From the NCBI RefSeq assembly GCF_964275005.1, contig NC_092700.1, positions 15,966,617-16,030,616 on the forward strand: 64,000 nucleotides of DNA, read 5' to 3'. The translations under genes and the position numbers were made by a program. Positions 54,924-64,000 of this stretch are shown here, in pieces (position 1 is the first letter of the stretch; each line of letters starts with the position of its first letter). The notes beneath the pieces are model-generated. The model was not told the origin of the DNA. It searched no databases and was given only the letters and a program-made list of their open reading frames with translations. The DNA comes from Diadema setosum. Its lineage: Eukaryota > Echinodermata > Echinoidea > Diadematoida > Diadematidae.

Positions 54924-56318
54924 TTACACATCCACAATGTAAATTGTTGAACCAGTACTACCTGTTACTTTTTCGCTGAACAAGGCCGTTCTTTCCGATG
55001 AGCCAGTGGTTGATTTGAACAGTTCTCCTATTGCCGCGCGGAATGCAGGATTCTGAATCGTGTAGATGACAGGATTTGCGCAAGAATTGCAAAAGGCTAG
55101 GACATTTAGAACAGAATATAGAGGGCTGTTTAAATATGACTTCGGCAGAAAACGAAGGTTGTATAAGAGATACCCAGTTTGCGTTGGTGTCCACGATATG
55201 AAGAAAACAATGACAACAAGAAAGAGAATCTTGAGAACTTTTTTCCTGGCCACAAGGTACTTAGCTGACACGTTTGAGTTACTGCAATTTGAATCTTCTC
55301 CTAACCTCCGGCAGGATTGTCGATGGAGCACCAGTGCGGTGAGACCTTGGGCTGCAACCATAATGAAAGCCGGTATGAGAAGCTGAACGAGGAAAAGCAT
55401 ATAACCCGTGATATTCTGGGCAAGCTCAGAGGGAAAATTCTCAACGCACTTGTCGTCCTTCGCACCAGCCACAAAGAATTCGAAAATATTGGCCAAGAAA
55501 GCGACCAGCCACGTCACAGCAACAACTCGGCCAACTCTCTCCCGTGTAATCAGTCGCTTAAAATGAAGAGGGTGTGCAATCGCAATGTATCTCTCAATTG
55601 GAATCAAGGTCAGAATAAATATGGAGGCATCTACTAAAACCCACATTAACACAGACGAATGAATTATCTTGCAGTAAACATCCGCTAACCATGTTTCGGG
55701 AACCCGGAGTGGCTTAGGAAGCGGGACCATGAACACTGACGTTAAGAAATCCGCAACAGCCAGAGCACCGATTAGTGCATCAGTCGACCGGCAATTTTTG
55801 CGCCTTTGGAATAACACCAGTATCACGGTCAAATTTCCAACTATTCCCAGCACAGACATTGCTAGTTGCGGAATTGTCACCCATGTCCATGTAACTGACT
55901 GCCACTTCCAAAGCGGATGGGGAACGGCACGTCCTTCCTCAATTTGCGCTATAAAAGTCTGCGTATCAATCTTTACTGCTTCTCTATAGACTTCACTAAG
56001 AGTAGAGGATTCACTGTTGATTTCAAGAATATTAAAATCCTTTTGCGGAAATGTCTTCATCTCAGCACTGTTGTCGTGTGGGGTTGTTTCAATATGTAAA
56101 TACGTCTTACTGAAATGACTGTCTAAAGCGTGCGTATTTGTGGTCAAATCGTCGTCTACGACCTCAATGTCTGGATGACTTTTTGAGTTGACAACTGATT
56201 TCCCAACAGTGTTTGGGGTTGAATGCTCGATAGCTGTAGTGTTGACTGGCTGTGAAATGACTCTAAGATGGATGATTTCATACATTATGAGGAGAATGAT
56301 TGCTGGAGTCATTATCAT
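54924..56318 (-). CDS. Receptor locus I, intact rhodopsin-class GPCR, 464 aa
   Basis: Start taken at ATG 56318 (MIMTPAIILLIMYEI), 18 nt after the acceptor TTTACAG (exon 2 from 56336). The longer open frame upstream runs into the intron, and the in-frame ATG at 56312 is an alternative. Hydrophobic leader, then a Ser/Thr-rich ectodomain ending HPLWKWQSVTWTWVTIPQ. GNLTVILVLF (TM1), ADFLTSVFMVPLP, Cys in DVYCKIIHS, ERYIAIAHPLHF with a following KRLITRERVG, ECL2 Cys in KDDKCVENF, TM5 YMLFLVQLLIPAFIM, TM6 FFISWTPTQTGY, TM7 NPVIY, end STIYIVDV. No lesion seen. This locus has the longest intron, 5.7 kb to the first exon at 62049, because of two transposon insertions. Confidence 0.9.
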   Translation of the reverse strand: MIMTPAIILLIMYEIIHLRVISQPVNTTAIEHSTPNTVGKSVVNSKSHPDIEVVDDDLTTNTHALDSHFSKTYLHIETTPHDNSAEMKTFPQKDFNILEINSESSTLSEVYREAVKIDTQTFIAQIEEGRAVPHPLWKWQSVTWTWVTIPQLAMSVLGIVGNLTVILVLFQRRKNCRSTDALIGALAVADFLTSVFMVPLPKPLRVPETWLADVYCKIIHSSVLMWVLVDASIFILTLIPIERYIAIAHPLHFKRLITRERVGRVVAVTWLVAFLANIFEFFVAGAKDDKCVENFPSELAQNITGYMLFLVQLLIPAFIMVAAQGLTALVLHRQSCRRLGEDSNCSNSNVSAKYLVARKKVLKILFLVVIVFFISWTPTQTGYLLYNLRFLPKSYLNSPLYSVLNVLAFCNSCANPVIYTIQNPAFRAAIGELFKSTTGSSERTALFSEKVTGSTGSTIYIVDV

Positions 56319-56336
56319 CAGATTTGTTCTTCCTCC

Positions 56337-57022
56337 CTGTAAAGAACATGTTATATAGGAGACTGAGTTGTTAAGACTAGTCATACAAGGTCTGAAGACA
56401 CAGACTATATGATAGCCAGTACAGTATACTGACATACATGTATCCATATGTGTTGTAGACACAATGGGACTGCAACTGAAGTAATAAAGGAGTACAAATG
56501 TGCTCTTGTGATTGGCTTCAAATCATGACTTTGAATTGTCTGTATTTCGGCTCAAGTGAACTCACAAACATAACAGAACATAACATTGTAAAATCAATAA
56601 AAAGGGTTGATCATTCTGTGTTCGCTTTGACTTTGAAAATATGGTCATATTCTAGAACAGACGAAGGTCCATCAAATTTGAATTTGACACAGTATTTTTT
56701 TATAATAATTGGTTTCAAGAAAAGTTACGTTGTTATAGCTACATTTGCACACACACACACACACAAAAAAAAAAAAATCTGATAATTTATCATATCAAAG
56801 CCTACCGAGCGTTCTTTTAACCCACTGTAAAGTAGAGAATGACCTTCATTGTAAATATGAAACCCAAGTTTACGTTAAAAAAAAAAAAAACCACCATGGT
56901 TCTTGCCTGCACTCCCGTGGTTCACAAATTTATCTTGTCATAGGTACAAACTAACCACGTAGGCATAGTAACAAATTTTTTCATGATACCTCGGCCCAGT
57001 TTTATGAAAACTTAAAATTGAT
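56337..57022 (-). other. Intron I, 3' part
   Basis: AT-rich intron with a (CA)n-A(n) run at 56746-56776 and an A-run at 56877-56890. From about 56994 (TCGGCCCAGTTTTATGAAAA) it enters what looks like a MITE whose other end (GATAAAACGGGGCCCAGG) is at 57903-57920, split by the mariner-like element. Confidence 0.5.
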
Positions 57023-57836
57023 TATACAGAGTGGTCCAAAAAGAACGGAACACCTATGATCTTTAATTTCAGCAATATTGTTGCAAATATGTCATTATGT
57101 TGCATACTATTGAAAAGGTCATTCTTTTTGCAATAGAATGACACCAAATTCTAAAATTTTGATTTATGCGTTATGATTTCATGACCGTTTTTGTCAACCA
57201 TTGCAATTTTCAAAATGTGATCATTTTGCACTCTCACAGATACCAAAACCAGCGAGAGTTCGGCTTGCCATAGAACCAGTAGCGTTCACAATGTGTTAAA
57301 TGTGGGGCGGACGGTGTGATTGTCATTGTCCGTTACCATTGTGAATGAGACGACCTGTTGGGCTCATTGAGAGGCTAAATTTAGCTGGAAAATAGCGACG
57401 TTTGCTCAAAGGCATGATTGGCAGTGACGTGAGTTCATGAGTTAAGAATAAAGCCCGTACTTAATTAATTATCCATTGCTAAATACAGCGAGAACTGAGT
57501 TTATTGCTGTGTCGGTTATGAACGAATTTACGGGTATCTCACCGGGATTGAAACTAGTTCGCGACTGCAGATTATGCTAGTTGCAGAGATGTCTTCGCTA
57601 GCCTACGACTCTGATACGTCTATTGTGAAATTACAGTGTCTCCGAGCAGTTGCAAGAAATTTAAAGACACGATTTAACAATGTGGCTGACCGATTTTAAA
57701 AATTCTCAATCTGAGCTGTCTGACCTGTATAGTAATGTTCAGATGAATGAAAACTACAGAGAAAAGCAAGCGTAATGAAGATCATATATTACATTAATTC
57801 AATCATAAGCCCACCGGTTGCGGGCAACCCTGTATA
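57023..57836. mobile_element. Mariner-like non-autonomous element in intron I
   Basis: TACAGAGTGGTCC at the left end (57025) is mirrored by GGGCAACCCTGTA at the right (57822-57834), flanked by TA on both sides as expected for Tc1/mariner insertion. GGTCCAAAAAGAACGGAACA next to the left end is typical of such elements. About 810 bp, with no intact transposase. Confidence 0.7.
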
Positions 57837-58325
57837 GTTAATTTCAATTGTAAGACTATGACAGCCTGTGTGGTAAGGAAATTTAAAATCGATTTTATCT
57901 TTTGATAAAACGGGGCCCAGGAATATTGAATTTGTATGCCTTTCACAATCACGATATAGAGTGACCCTCTTTTTCTCCAAGTGCCCCCTCTTCTACTTTT
58001 TCAGCGTTTCTCCGTCTTTTTCACTCCCCTTCTATCATAATGCTTTAATATTTCATTAATGCTTTAATATCTAATTTAGTTTTTTTTTCAAGAAAGAGTC
58101 TTCATTTAATATCAAACATGCAAAAATGCAATATTTTGAATGTTAGGTTTATATGTATCACTGGACATCCCAGTCAACCTTTGAATAGCTAGTGACAATC
58201 CACTTATAAATGTTAATGACATGAAAATTATTATTCCGAGTACAACTCATATATTATGTATACGCATTTTGTGAATGAATAAAATGAAATAGAATGCTTT
58301 CAATGAAATCCTCCAAAATGCGAAG
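57837..58325 (-). other. Intron I between two transposons
   Basis: Contains the right end of the split MITE (to about 57920) and AT-rich sequence with a short tandem repeat (ATGCTTTAATATTTCATTA twice at 58040-58075). No gene. Confidence 0.45.
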
Positions 58326-58327
58326 GT

Positions 58328-58653
58328 GTTGCGACACGGATTGTCTCCCCTACACGGATTGTCGCCTCCTGCTCGGGGCGACAATCCGTGACGGGCGTTG
58401 GCGGCACGGATTGTCGCCCCCTACACGGATTGTCGCCTGGCGACAATCCGTGTAGGGGGCTGGCGGCACGGATTGTCGCCCGCCCTCGAAGCACATTTTG
58501 CTGGGTAATATCGTTCTGGACATAATCATTGAAATACTCACACATAACTTACATGGCTACATCCATGCAAACATGCCATGTAAAAAGTCATGGTGAGGTT
58601 TCAAGGAAGTGTGTATGTGCGCGTGCACATGATAATTTAGTGTCCGTTTGTGC

Positions 58654-58686
<33 letters not shown>

Positions 58687-59180
58687 ATGGAAGAATGTGT
58701 TTATTATGTCAGTTTTTTGCGTATGTGTTTTTTAGCTGCGCGTGGGGAGGGATACCTAGTAAGCTGTTGCTGGCATAAATGTTGATATTGATTTTATCAG
58801 CAGCTTTGAATTTGATGAGTTTGTTTGACAGATTTGTATATGAATTCGGAGTGGAGCTTGCGTGCGGGCGGATGCTGCTTTTCTGCATACGGTCCATTAT
58901 GTCTTATTTATCATTATTGGGAAATCGTTTCATCAGGAAGGATGTGGTATTGGTTCGGGTGTGCGTCGGTATGTGGGAAGGGGGTTACATTTCGTTACTG
59001 CAAAAGTTTGTTATTCTGAAGGATCATTCGTCCGAAGGCTCATTCGTCCGAAGGGTCATTATTCCGAAGGTTCGTTATTCCGAATTTCATTTTTGGATCA
59101 ACGAACCACTAGGTATAGGGAATTGTGTGTTTCGGATAAATGAAGCCTCGGAAAAAACGAAACTTCGGAAAAACGAACCT

Positions 59181-59211
<31 letters not shown>

Positions 59212-60756
59212 GCCGGGAAGGTGTGGGACAGCGATAAACGATATACAATGAGAACGAATGTAGTATTTCTCTATAGTCTTACCCACTTTACGCTCCATGG
59301 ATATTACATTTTTTATTGTATTTGGGTGTGGGAGGGGTGTCCGAATGTTCTAATGATTTTTTTTTTCTGGAAATGTAATAGGCTTCGCTTTATTATAACA
59401 ATTTCCTTAACATAACCCAGAAAGTCATGAATATCACTGCACAATGACAGCATAACCACAGTTTGTCTATTCCATAACTGTAAGTAATATTTTCTTACTC
59501 TGTTTAACTTATCGATCTAGAGAGTATTCTATTTGTGGTATAATTATGTTATGTAGTCTTTACATTATGATGTTTATCCATATCTGAGCTGCACAAATAA
59601 AATTCAAACTTCAAGTTCAAAATTTCACATATCTTTCATTACTGTAAAGCAAATTAAAGAAATGCGAAAACTTTTCACAACTTGTACGTAAATTCAATTT
59701 CACTTTTCCCCAGTGTACATTGTAAGACAGTCCAATATGTGATGAATTTCTGTCATAATACATTGACTTGGCAGGGATCGTCATATTGTACATAATTATT
59801 CATACCAATCTGTAACTATCCGAAAATATCCGCAACTCTCTGTAAATAGTCGCAACTCTCCGCAGGTCTTCCGAACTATTCGGAAGTTTTAAATGCAAGT
59901 CGAAAGAACAAAATTGCGTGCCAATTCGTGCAAAATCTCTCCGTATCGCCCCGCATATTTTTTCCCGTATATGTTTGGTAAAATGCTCTGGTGACAGCAA
60001 GAGATCCCCGGGTGTCCGCAGAAAAAAAGAGAAAAAAAGAATGACTTATTTGGACGTAACGCCGGACGCAGAGCATTTATGTGACTGGGGCCTTACGTAG
60101 ACAGACGAACGCTCACACACAACACACATACGTAGGGCCTACGTAGCCCACGAACACCAAACCCCTCAGATACTCACGCAGGCACAAAACTGCGCCCACA
60201 AACACGCACCATCACATACCCTTTGATATACACATACGCCACTATATTCCACATACACACGTAAGCATACAGGCACACGTATACACACAGACAAACAAAC
60301 CACTACCACTATACAACCACCACACATGCACAGCTTCTACATATTGTATTACTATACTCCAAACACACACACATATATACACACACAACAAATCATACAC
60401 ATCACATGTCATGCAGCTCACAATACACACACACACACACACACACGCACACACACACACACATACGCATAACTTACCAGTCATACCCATCCCACCAAAG
60501 CTTAACACCGGAGGAACCACCCCGAGCCCGGGGCGACAATCCGTGACGGGGCGACAATCCGTGTCGCAACAAATTTTTTGCCAACACGGATTGTCGCCTT
60601 CGAGGTCAAAAACTGGGAACTGCACAAGCGTCACGGATTGTCGCCAGGCGACAATCCGTGTAGGGGGCGACAATCCGTGCTGCCAACGCCCGTCACGGAT
60701 TGTCGCCCCGAGCAGGAGGCGACAATCCGTGTAGGGGCGAAAATCCGTGTCGCAAC
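58328..60756. mobile_element. 2.4-kb foldback element with CGGATTGTCGCC palindrome arrays at both ends
   Basis: The left end (58328-58485) and the inverted right end (60600-60756) share a terminal repeat of about 140 bp built from ACACGGATTGTCGCC in both orientations. Left order: GTTGCGACACGGATTGTC, CTCCTGCTCGGGGCGACAAT, ACGGGCGTTGGCGGCACGG. Right order: the inverse of this, ending CCGTGTCGCAAC. Extra copies extend inward to 60530. The interior has (GT)n runs, a TCCGAAGGTTCGTTATTCCG repeat with its inverse (59025-59185), a segment rich in CCGCA/TCCG words (59815-60095) and (CA)n at 60180-60470. It encodes no recognisable transposase. It sits inside intron I. A second copy starts at 62558. Confidence 0.82.
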
Positions 60757-62042
60757 AATCGTCTTTCAGGCAATATTGTTTCACTGTTGTTGAAACTGAT
60801 CAGTTATAATTTTGAATGACCTTGATGTACAAACGTTATTTCAAAATATTAGGGTCCTATCTTGTCACTAACCAGTGGGGAGTTTAAATATCATGAGTTA
60901 TACTTTACCTTCTAATAATGGGCAAGTATGGTTACAATCATTATTATTCATCCATAAACAGGGCAAAACTTCATATTCCATTCCTTTTCTAATTTCACAT
61001 TTTAATGATAAGATTCCTTGCCAGAAAAACTCAAATTGATCCCACTTTCCCAAGTTTTTGCCAAATGCTCTACAGTTCTAGTGATTGCAAGATGAGCAAA
61101 GAAAGGGTCGTTACGCAAAACAAATCAACCCACCAGTGAAAGCCAAGAAGTGCTCAATGAGAAGACCTTTCGAGATCTTTCCGAAATTTTGTACATTCGG
61201 ATTTGAATTACACGATTTTTTTATCAGGTATCTGCTAGCAAATGTCACATCCACAATAATAGACACATGTTTGTACTGACGCCTGATTCATTGATTAAAG
61301 TGTCTATAAAGTGAATCACTTTGTGACTGAAATATTCAGTAGGAGTTGTGCTCTGACACACATGATTTCGGCTCTCTAACGTTTCTTCTAAGATTGTCAG
61401 AGCCGTCATTTTTACAGACTTCGAAATAGACTACCATTTACGAGGCATTTTAACATGTGAAAATACGAGTCTTACACGTGACTATTCATCTGCCAATTCT
61501 AAAAGACAAAACATTTTGTTATGACTAAAGACTGTCTAGTGACGATTATCTTCAAAGGCAAGATTTTGATTTCGAGTCTATGACATTTAGCCATTTTTTT
61601 TTTCTTTACATGAATGGAAAATATAAATTGCCATGTTTTATACACCATATAATTGAAGTAAGAATAGAAGTAATCAATGCATGCCATTGCTAATGTAGGT
61701 GTTATAAGATAAGATATCTTGATTAATGATATCTCAACCAACTTTTAGGACATATTTAAGATAACTTATAACAGAATCTATCTAGAGCCGATTTGCTTAG
61801 TGCCTGGCTTCAAAAGCGATGCTTTGAATTCTTAGGATGATAGGGGTATGAATCTATTTCAGACACTAATTCAAGAAGTGAAACACAGTCATAATAAGTC
61901 CATTGTATGCTGTTACAGTGATATAAAAAAACCACACAATTTGTAAGAAATAAAAAATTAGACTAAATATAAGGCTCTGATTCAATTTCCATTTAGTAGA
62001 GCCATGTATGTTCTGATGGGATTGAGCAAATCCACTATCAAA
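60757..62042 (-). other. Intron I, 5' part
   Basis: Unit-type intron. It carries GCTCTACAGTTCTAGTGATT (61069), CAACCCACCAGTGAAAGCCAAGAAG-like sequence (also near 4298), GATTCATTGATTAAAGTG (61288) and TGTTATGACTAAAGACTGTC (61516). It confirms that the first exon at 62049 belongs to locus I. No gene. Confidence 0.6.
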
Positions 62043-62048
62043 ACTTAC

Positions 62049-62283
62049 CCGAAGCAGCAGAACTCCCGAGCACAGATCTAGGAATATAGCAGTTCACGTA
62101 CATCCGCACTTCGTGGTAATGATGTATTCGAACTGTATGTCTTTGGAATTAAGTAGTCGGCGTCAAATAATGCGCATGAGCAGAGTATGGGTTGAATTCA
62201 ACCAATGATACGCCAAACATAAATTGACACAGGACCCTTATATATATACACACACACACACACACACATACACACACACACAC
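62049..62283 (-). promoter_or_regulatory. Promoter and untranslated first exon of locus I
   Basis: (CA)n tract (62242-62283); inverted CCAAT (62203-62207); NRF1-like TGCGCATGAGCA (62171-62182); leader GAAGTGCGGATGTACGTGAA with uATG at 62103. Here the fifth codon is followed by TAT instead of a stop, so the uORF stays open through the donor (GTAAGT, exon end 62049) and, after splicing to 56336, would overlap the receptor start out of frame. Confidence 0.75.
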
Positions 62284-62557
62284 CATGCAAACATTATATC
62301 ACAGCACAGAACAAAACCACCAATACACTACAGCTTCGAACTATTTTAATACTCTCACAACTTGACATTACACACACGTTGACATATGATTCCATCTGAC
62401 TATTTAAAATCACAGCCAGTCAAAACATTAACAATGATCCATCACTGGGTACATAAAGCATAACACGTCTTGTCGTCGCCTTTGATGAGAGCTAAATCTT
62501 TCCACATGAACTTCACTTAACTCTTTATGTGCCACGTTCGCACGCTCGACGGCGTGT
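62284..62557. other. Upstream spacer, unit I
   Basis: Short unit-type upstream sequence ending in TTAACTCTTTATGTGCCACG (62518), which resembles the left end of the MITE at 51666. The second foldback element starts inside or beside it. No gene. Confidence 0.45.
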
Positions 62558-62885
62558 GTTGCGACACGGATTGTCGCCCCTACACGGATTGTCGCCTCCT
62601 GCTCGGGGCGACAATCCGTGACGGGCGTTGGCGGCACGGATTGTCGCCCCCTACACGGATTGTCGCCTGGCGACAATCCGTGTAGGGGGCTGGCGGCACG
62701 GATTGTCGCCCGCCCTCGAAGCACATTTTGCTGGGTAATATCGTTCTGGACATAATCATTGAAATACTAACACATAACGTACATGGCTATACATCCATGC
62801 AAACATGCCATGTAAAAAGTCATGGTGAGGTTTCAAGAAAGTGTGTATGTGCGCGTGCACATGATAATTTAGTGTCCGTTTGTGC

Positions 62886-62916
<31 letters not shown>

Positions 62917-64000
62917 AGTGTGTGATGGAAGAATGTGTTTATTATGTCAGTTTTTTGCGTATGTGTTTTTTAGCTGCGCGTGGGGAGGGATAACTAGTAA
63001 GGTGTTGCTGGCATAAACGTTGATATTGATTTTATCAGCAGCTTTGAATTTGATGAGTTTGTTTGGCTGATTTGTATAATTATGAATTCGGAGTGGAGCT
63101 TGCGTGCGGGCAGATGCTGCTTTTCTGCATACGGTCCATTATGTCTTATTTATCAACATTGGGAAATCGTTTCATCAGGAAGGAATGTGGTATCGGTTCG
63201 GGTGTGCGTCGGTATGTGGGAAGGGGGTTACATTTCGTTATTGCAAAAGTTTGTTACTCTGAAGGCTCATTCGTCCGAAGGCTCATTATTCCGAAGGTTC
63301 GTTATTCCGAATTTCATTTTTGGATCAACGAACCTCTATGTATAGTATAGGGAATTGTGTGTTTTGGATATTGAAATGAAGCCTCGGAAAAAACGAAACT
63401 TCGGAATAACGGAACCTTCGTTTGTGTGTGTGCGTGTGTGTGTGTGCGTGTGTGTGTGTGTGTGTATGTATTTGGGTTGGTGAATGTGGGTGTGGGATGA
63501 TTTAGGTTTTGTTTAATCAGGGGTTGGTGGGTTGGGGATTGGATTTGAAGAAGGATAGTTATAAATGGTATGACAGATGTTGGTAGGATTTAATATTTAG
63601 GATAGATGTAGGCCCTAGATTTGTTTCGGATGGGGAGGGGAGGGGGTGGTCGGGTTTTTTTAAGACTGATTTCATTCTAGATTCGTGTAATGTATTTGTG
63701 GTTTATTTTTATGTATATGCCCTTGTAAGTAAGAAGGTGTTGCATGATCCAAACCAATGTATTCAAGGAATATAGGTTTGGTAGGGCCCTACATGTCAAA
63801 ACTTTCTCGTGAAGAAATTGTTAGTAGGGTTGGTCTATAATCGAGTTATCTATGTTGAAGTGAGATTATTTGTGGTATAAATTGAAAAATGGATTTGTTT
63901 CTGTTTCGAATTGCCATTTGTAACTTTTTTTTTTCATGTTACACCCAGAATGAGTCGATTTATGAATGATTTGAATGAAATCAATGAATATCAAGGAAAA
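62558..64000. mobile_element. Second foldback element copy, running off the window
   Basis: GTTGCGACACGGATTGTCGC starts a left end almost identical to 58328-58485. The next 700 bp (GCTGGGTAATATCGTTCTGG through the TCCGAAGG repeats and the GT run ending near 63465) follow the first copy closely. After that the two copies diverge and the sequence is G/T-rich (63470-63720). The right terminal repeat is not reached, so the element probably ends beyond the window. The 62-95-codon plus-strand frames occur in both copies but show no domain. Confidence 0.75.

Noticed and set aside
12938..56099. Recurrent plus-strand frames of 60-106 codons over the receptor exons (MNTDVKKSATARAPI-type and LKMKRVGNRNVSLYWNQ-type)
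   Set aside because: They are antisense readings of the conserved TM1-TM5 coding sequence. They recur only because the receptor strand is conserved, and there is no promoter or start context for them.
58328..58490. Possible CRISPR-like array (GGATTGTCGCC repeats)
   Set aside because: The word occurs in both orientations with irregular spacing and forms the terminal inverted repeats of a mobile element.
58779..59237. 152-codon plus-strand frame also partly present in the second element copy
   Set aside because: It runs through repeat and GT-microsatellite sequence, is broken differently in the second copy, and shows no domain.

Overview
This window is animal nuclear DNA: AT-rich, intron-bearing, and full of microsatellites, MITE-like inverted repeats and decayed LINEs. 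Its main content is a head-to-tail tandem array of rhodopsin-class (7TM) receptor genes, all on the minus strand. I count nine receptor loci, here called A to I from left to right, plus one older fragment at 619-972. Lineage-specific tandem expansions of rhodopsin-class receptors with single-exon coding regions are well known in echinoderms (the sea-urchin 'surreal GPCRs'). The repeat content also fits a marine invertebrate deuterostome, so an echinoderm is my best guess. Species and ligand cannot be read from the sequence.

Each array unit has the same design. On the minus strand it runs: a (CA)n tract, then a promoter module (inverted CCAAT box and an NRF1-like TGCGCATGAGCA element), then a short untranslated first exon ending in a consensus GTAAG donor, then a 2-6 kb intron, then an acceptor 14-18 nt before the start codon, and finally one exon with the whole receptor (about 465 residues). 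The first exon usually carries a tiny upstream ORF starting ATGTACGTG. Loci B, D, E, F and I are open from start to stop. G is open but its tail is truncated. A, C and H carry disabling lesions. A tenth promoter and first exon near 9.16 kb has no receptor of its own.

Layout: 1-1.1 kb, minisatellites around a receptor fragment; 2.4-8.1 kb, pseudogene A, whose intron holds a 2.5 kb transposon; 9.1-9.3 kb, the orphan promoter/exon; 12.8-16.7 kb, B, with a 1.4 kb transposon in its intron; 19.0-21.8 kb, C; 24.6-27.0 kb, D; 29.9-33.0 kb, E; 35.1-39.2 kb, F; 42.2-45.2 kb, G; 49.2-52.1 kb, H; 54.9-62.2 kb, I, whose intron is swollen by a mariner-like and a foldback element. From 62.5 kb to the end is a second copy of that foldback element. 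F/G are recent sister duplicates, and A/B also look close.

The spacers between units are not random. At least six carry, on the plus strand, the same decayed non-LTR retrotransposon reverse transcriptase (FADDT box, WFKCN, GNCGISKINSILSL, C-terminal tail). This LINE was therefore in the ancestral unit and was copied along with the receptors. The observations I rate highest are the shared promoter/uORF module, a repeated one-base loss in the same A-run in two paralogs that removes a conserved VYNVDV-like C-terminus, a transposon sitting exactly on the old stop codon of G, a head-to-head tRNA-SINE with a perfect 15-bp target duplication, and a foldback element built from CGGATTGTCGCC palindromes.
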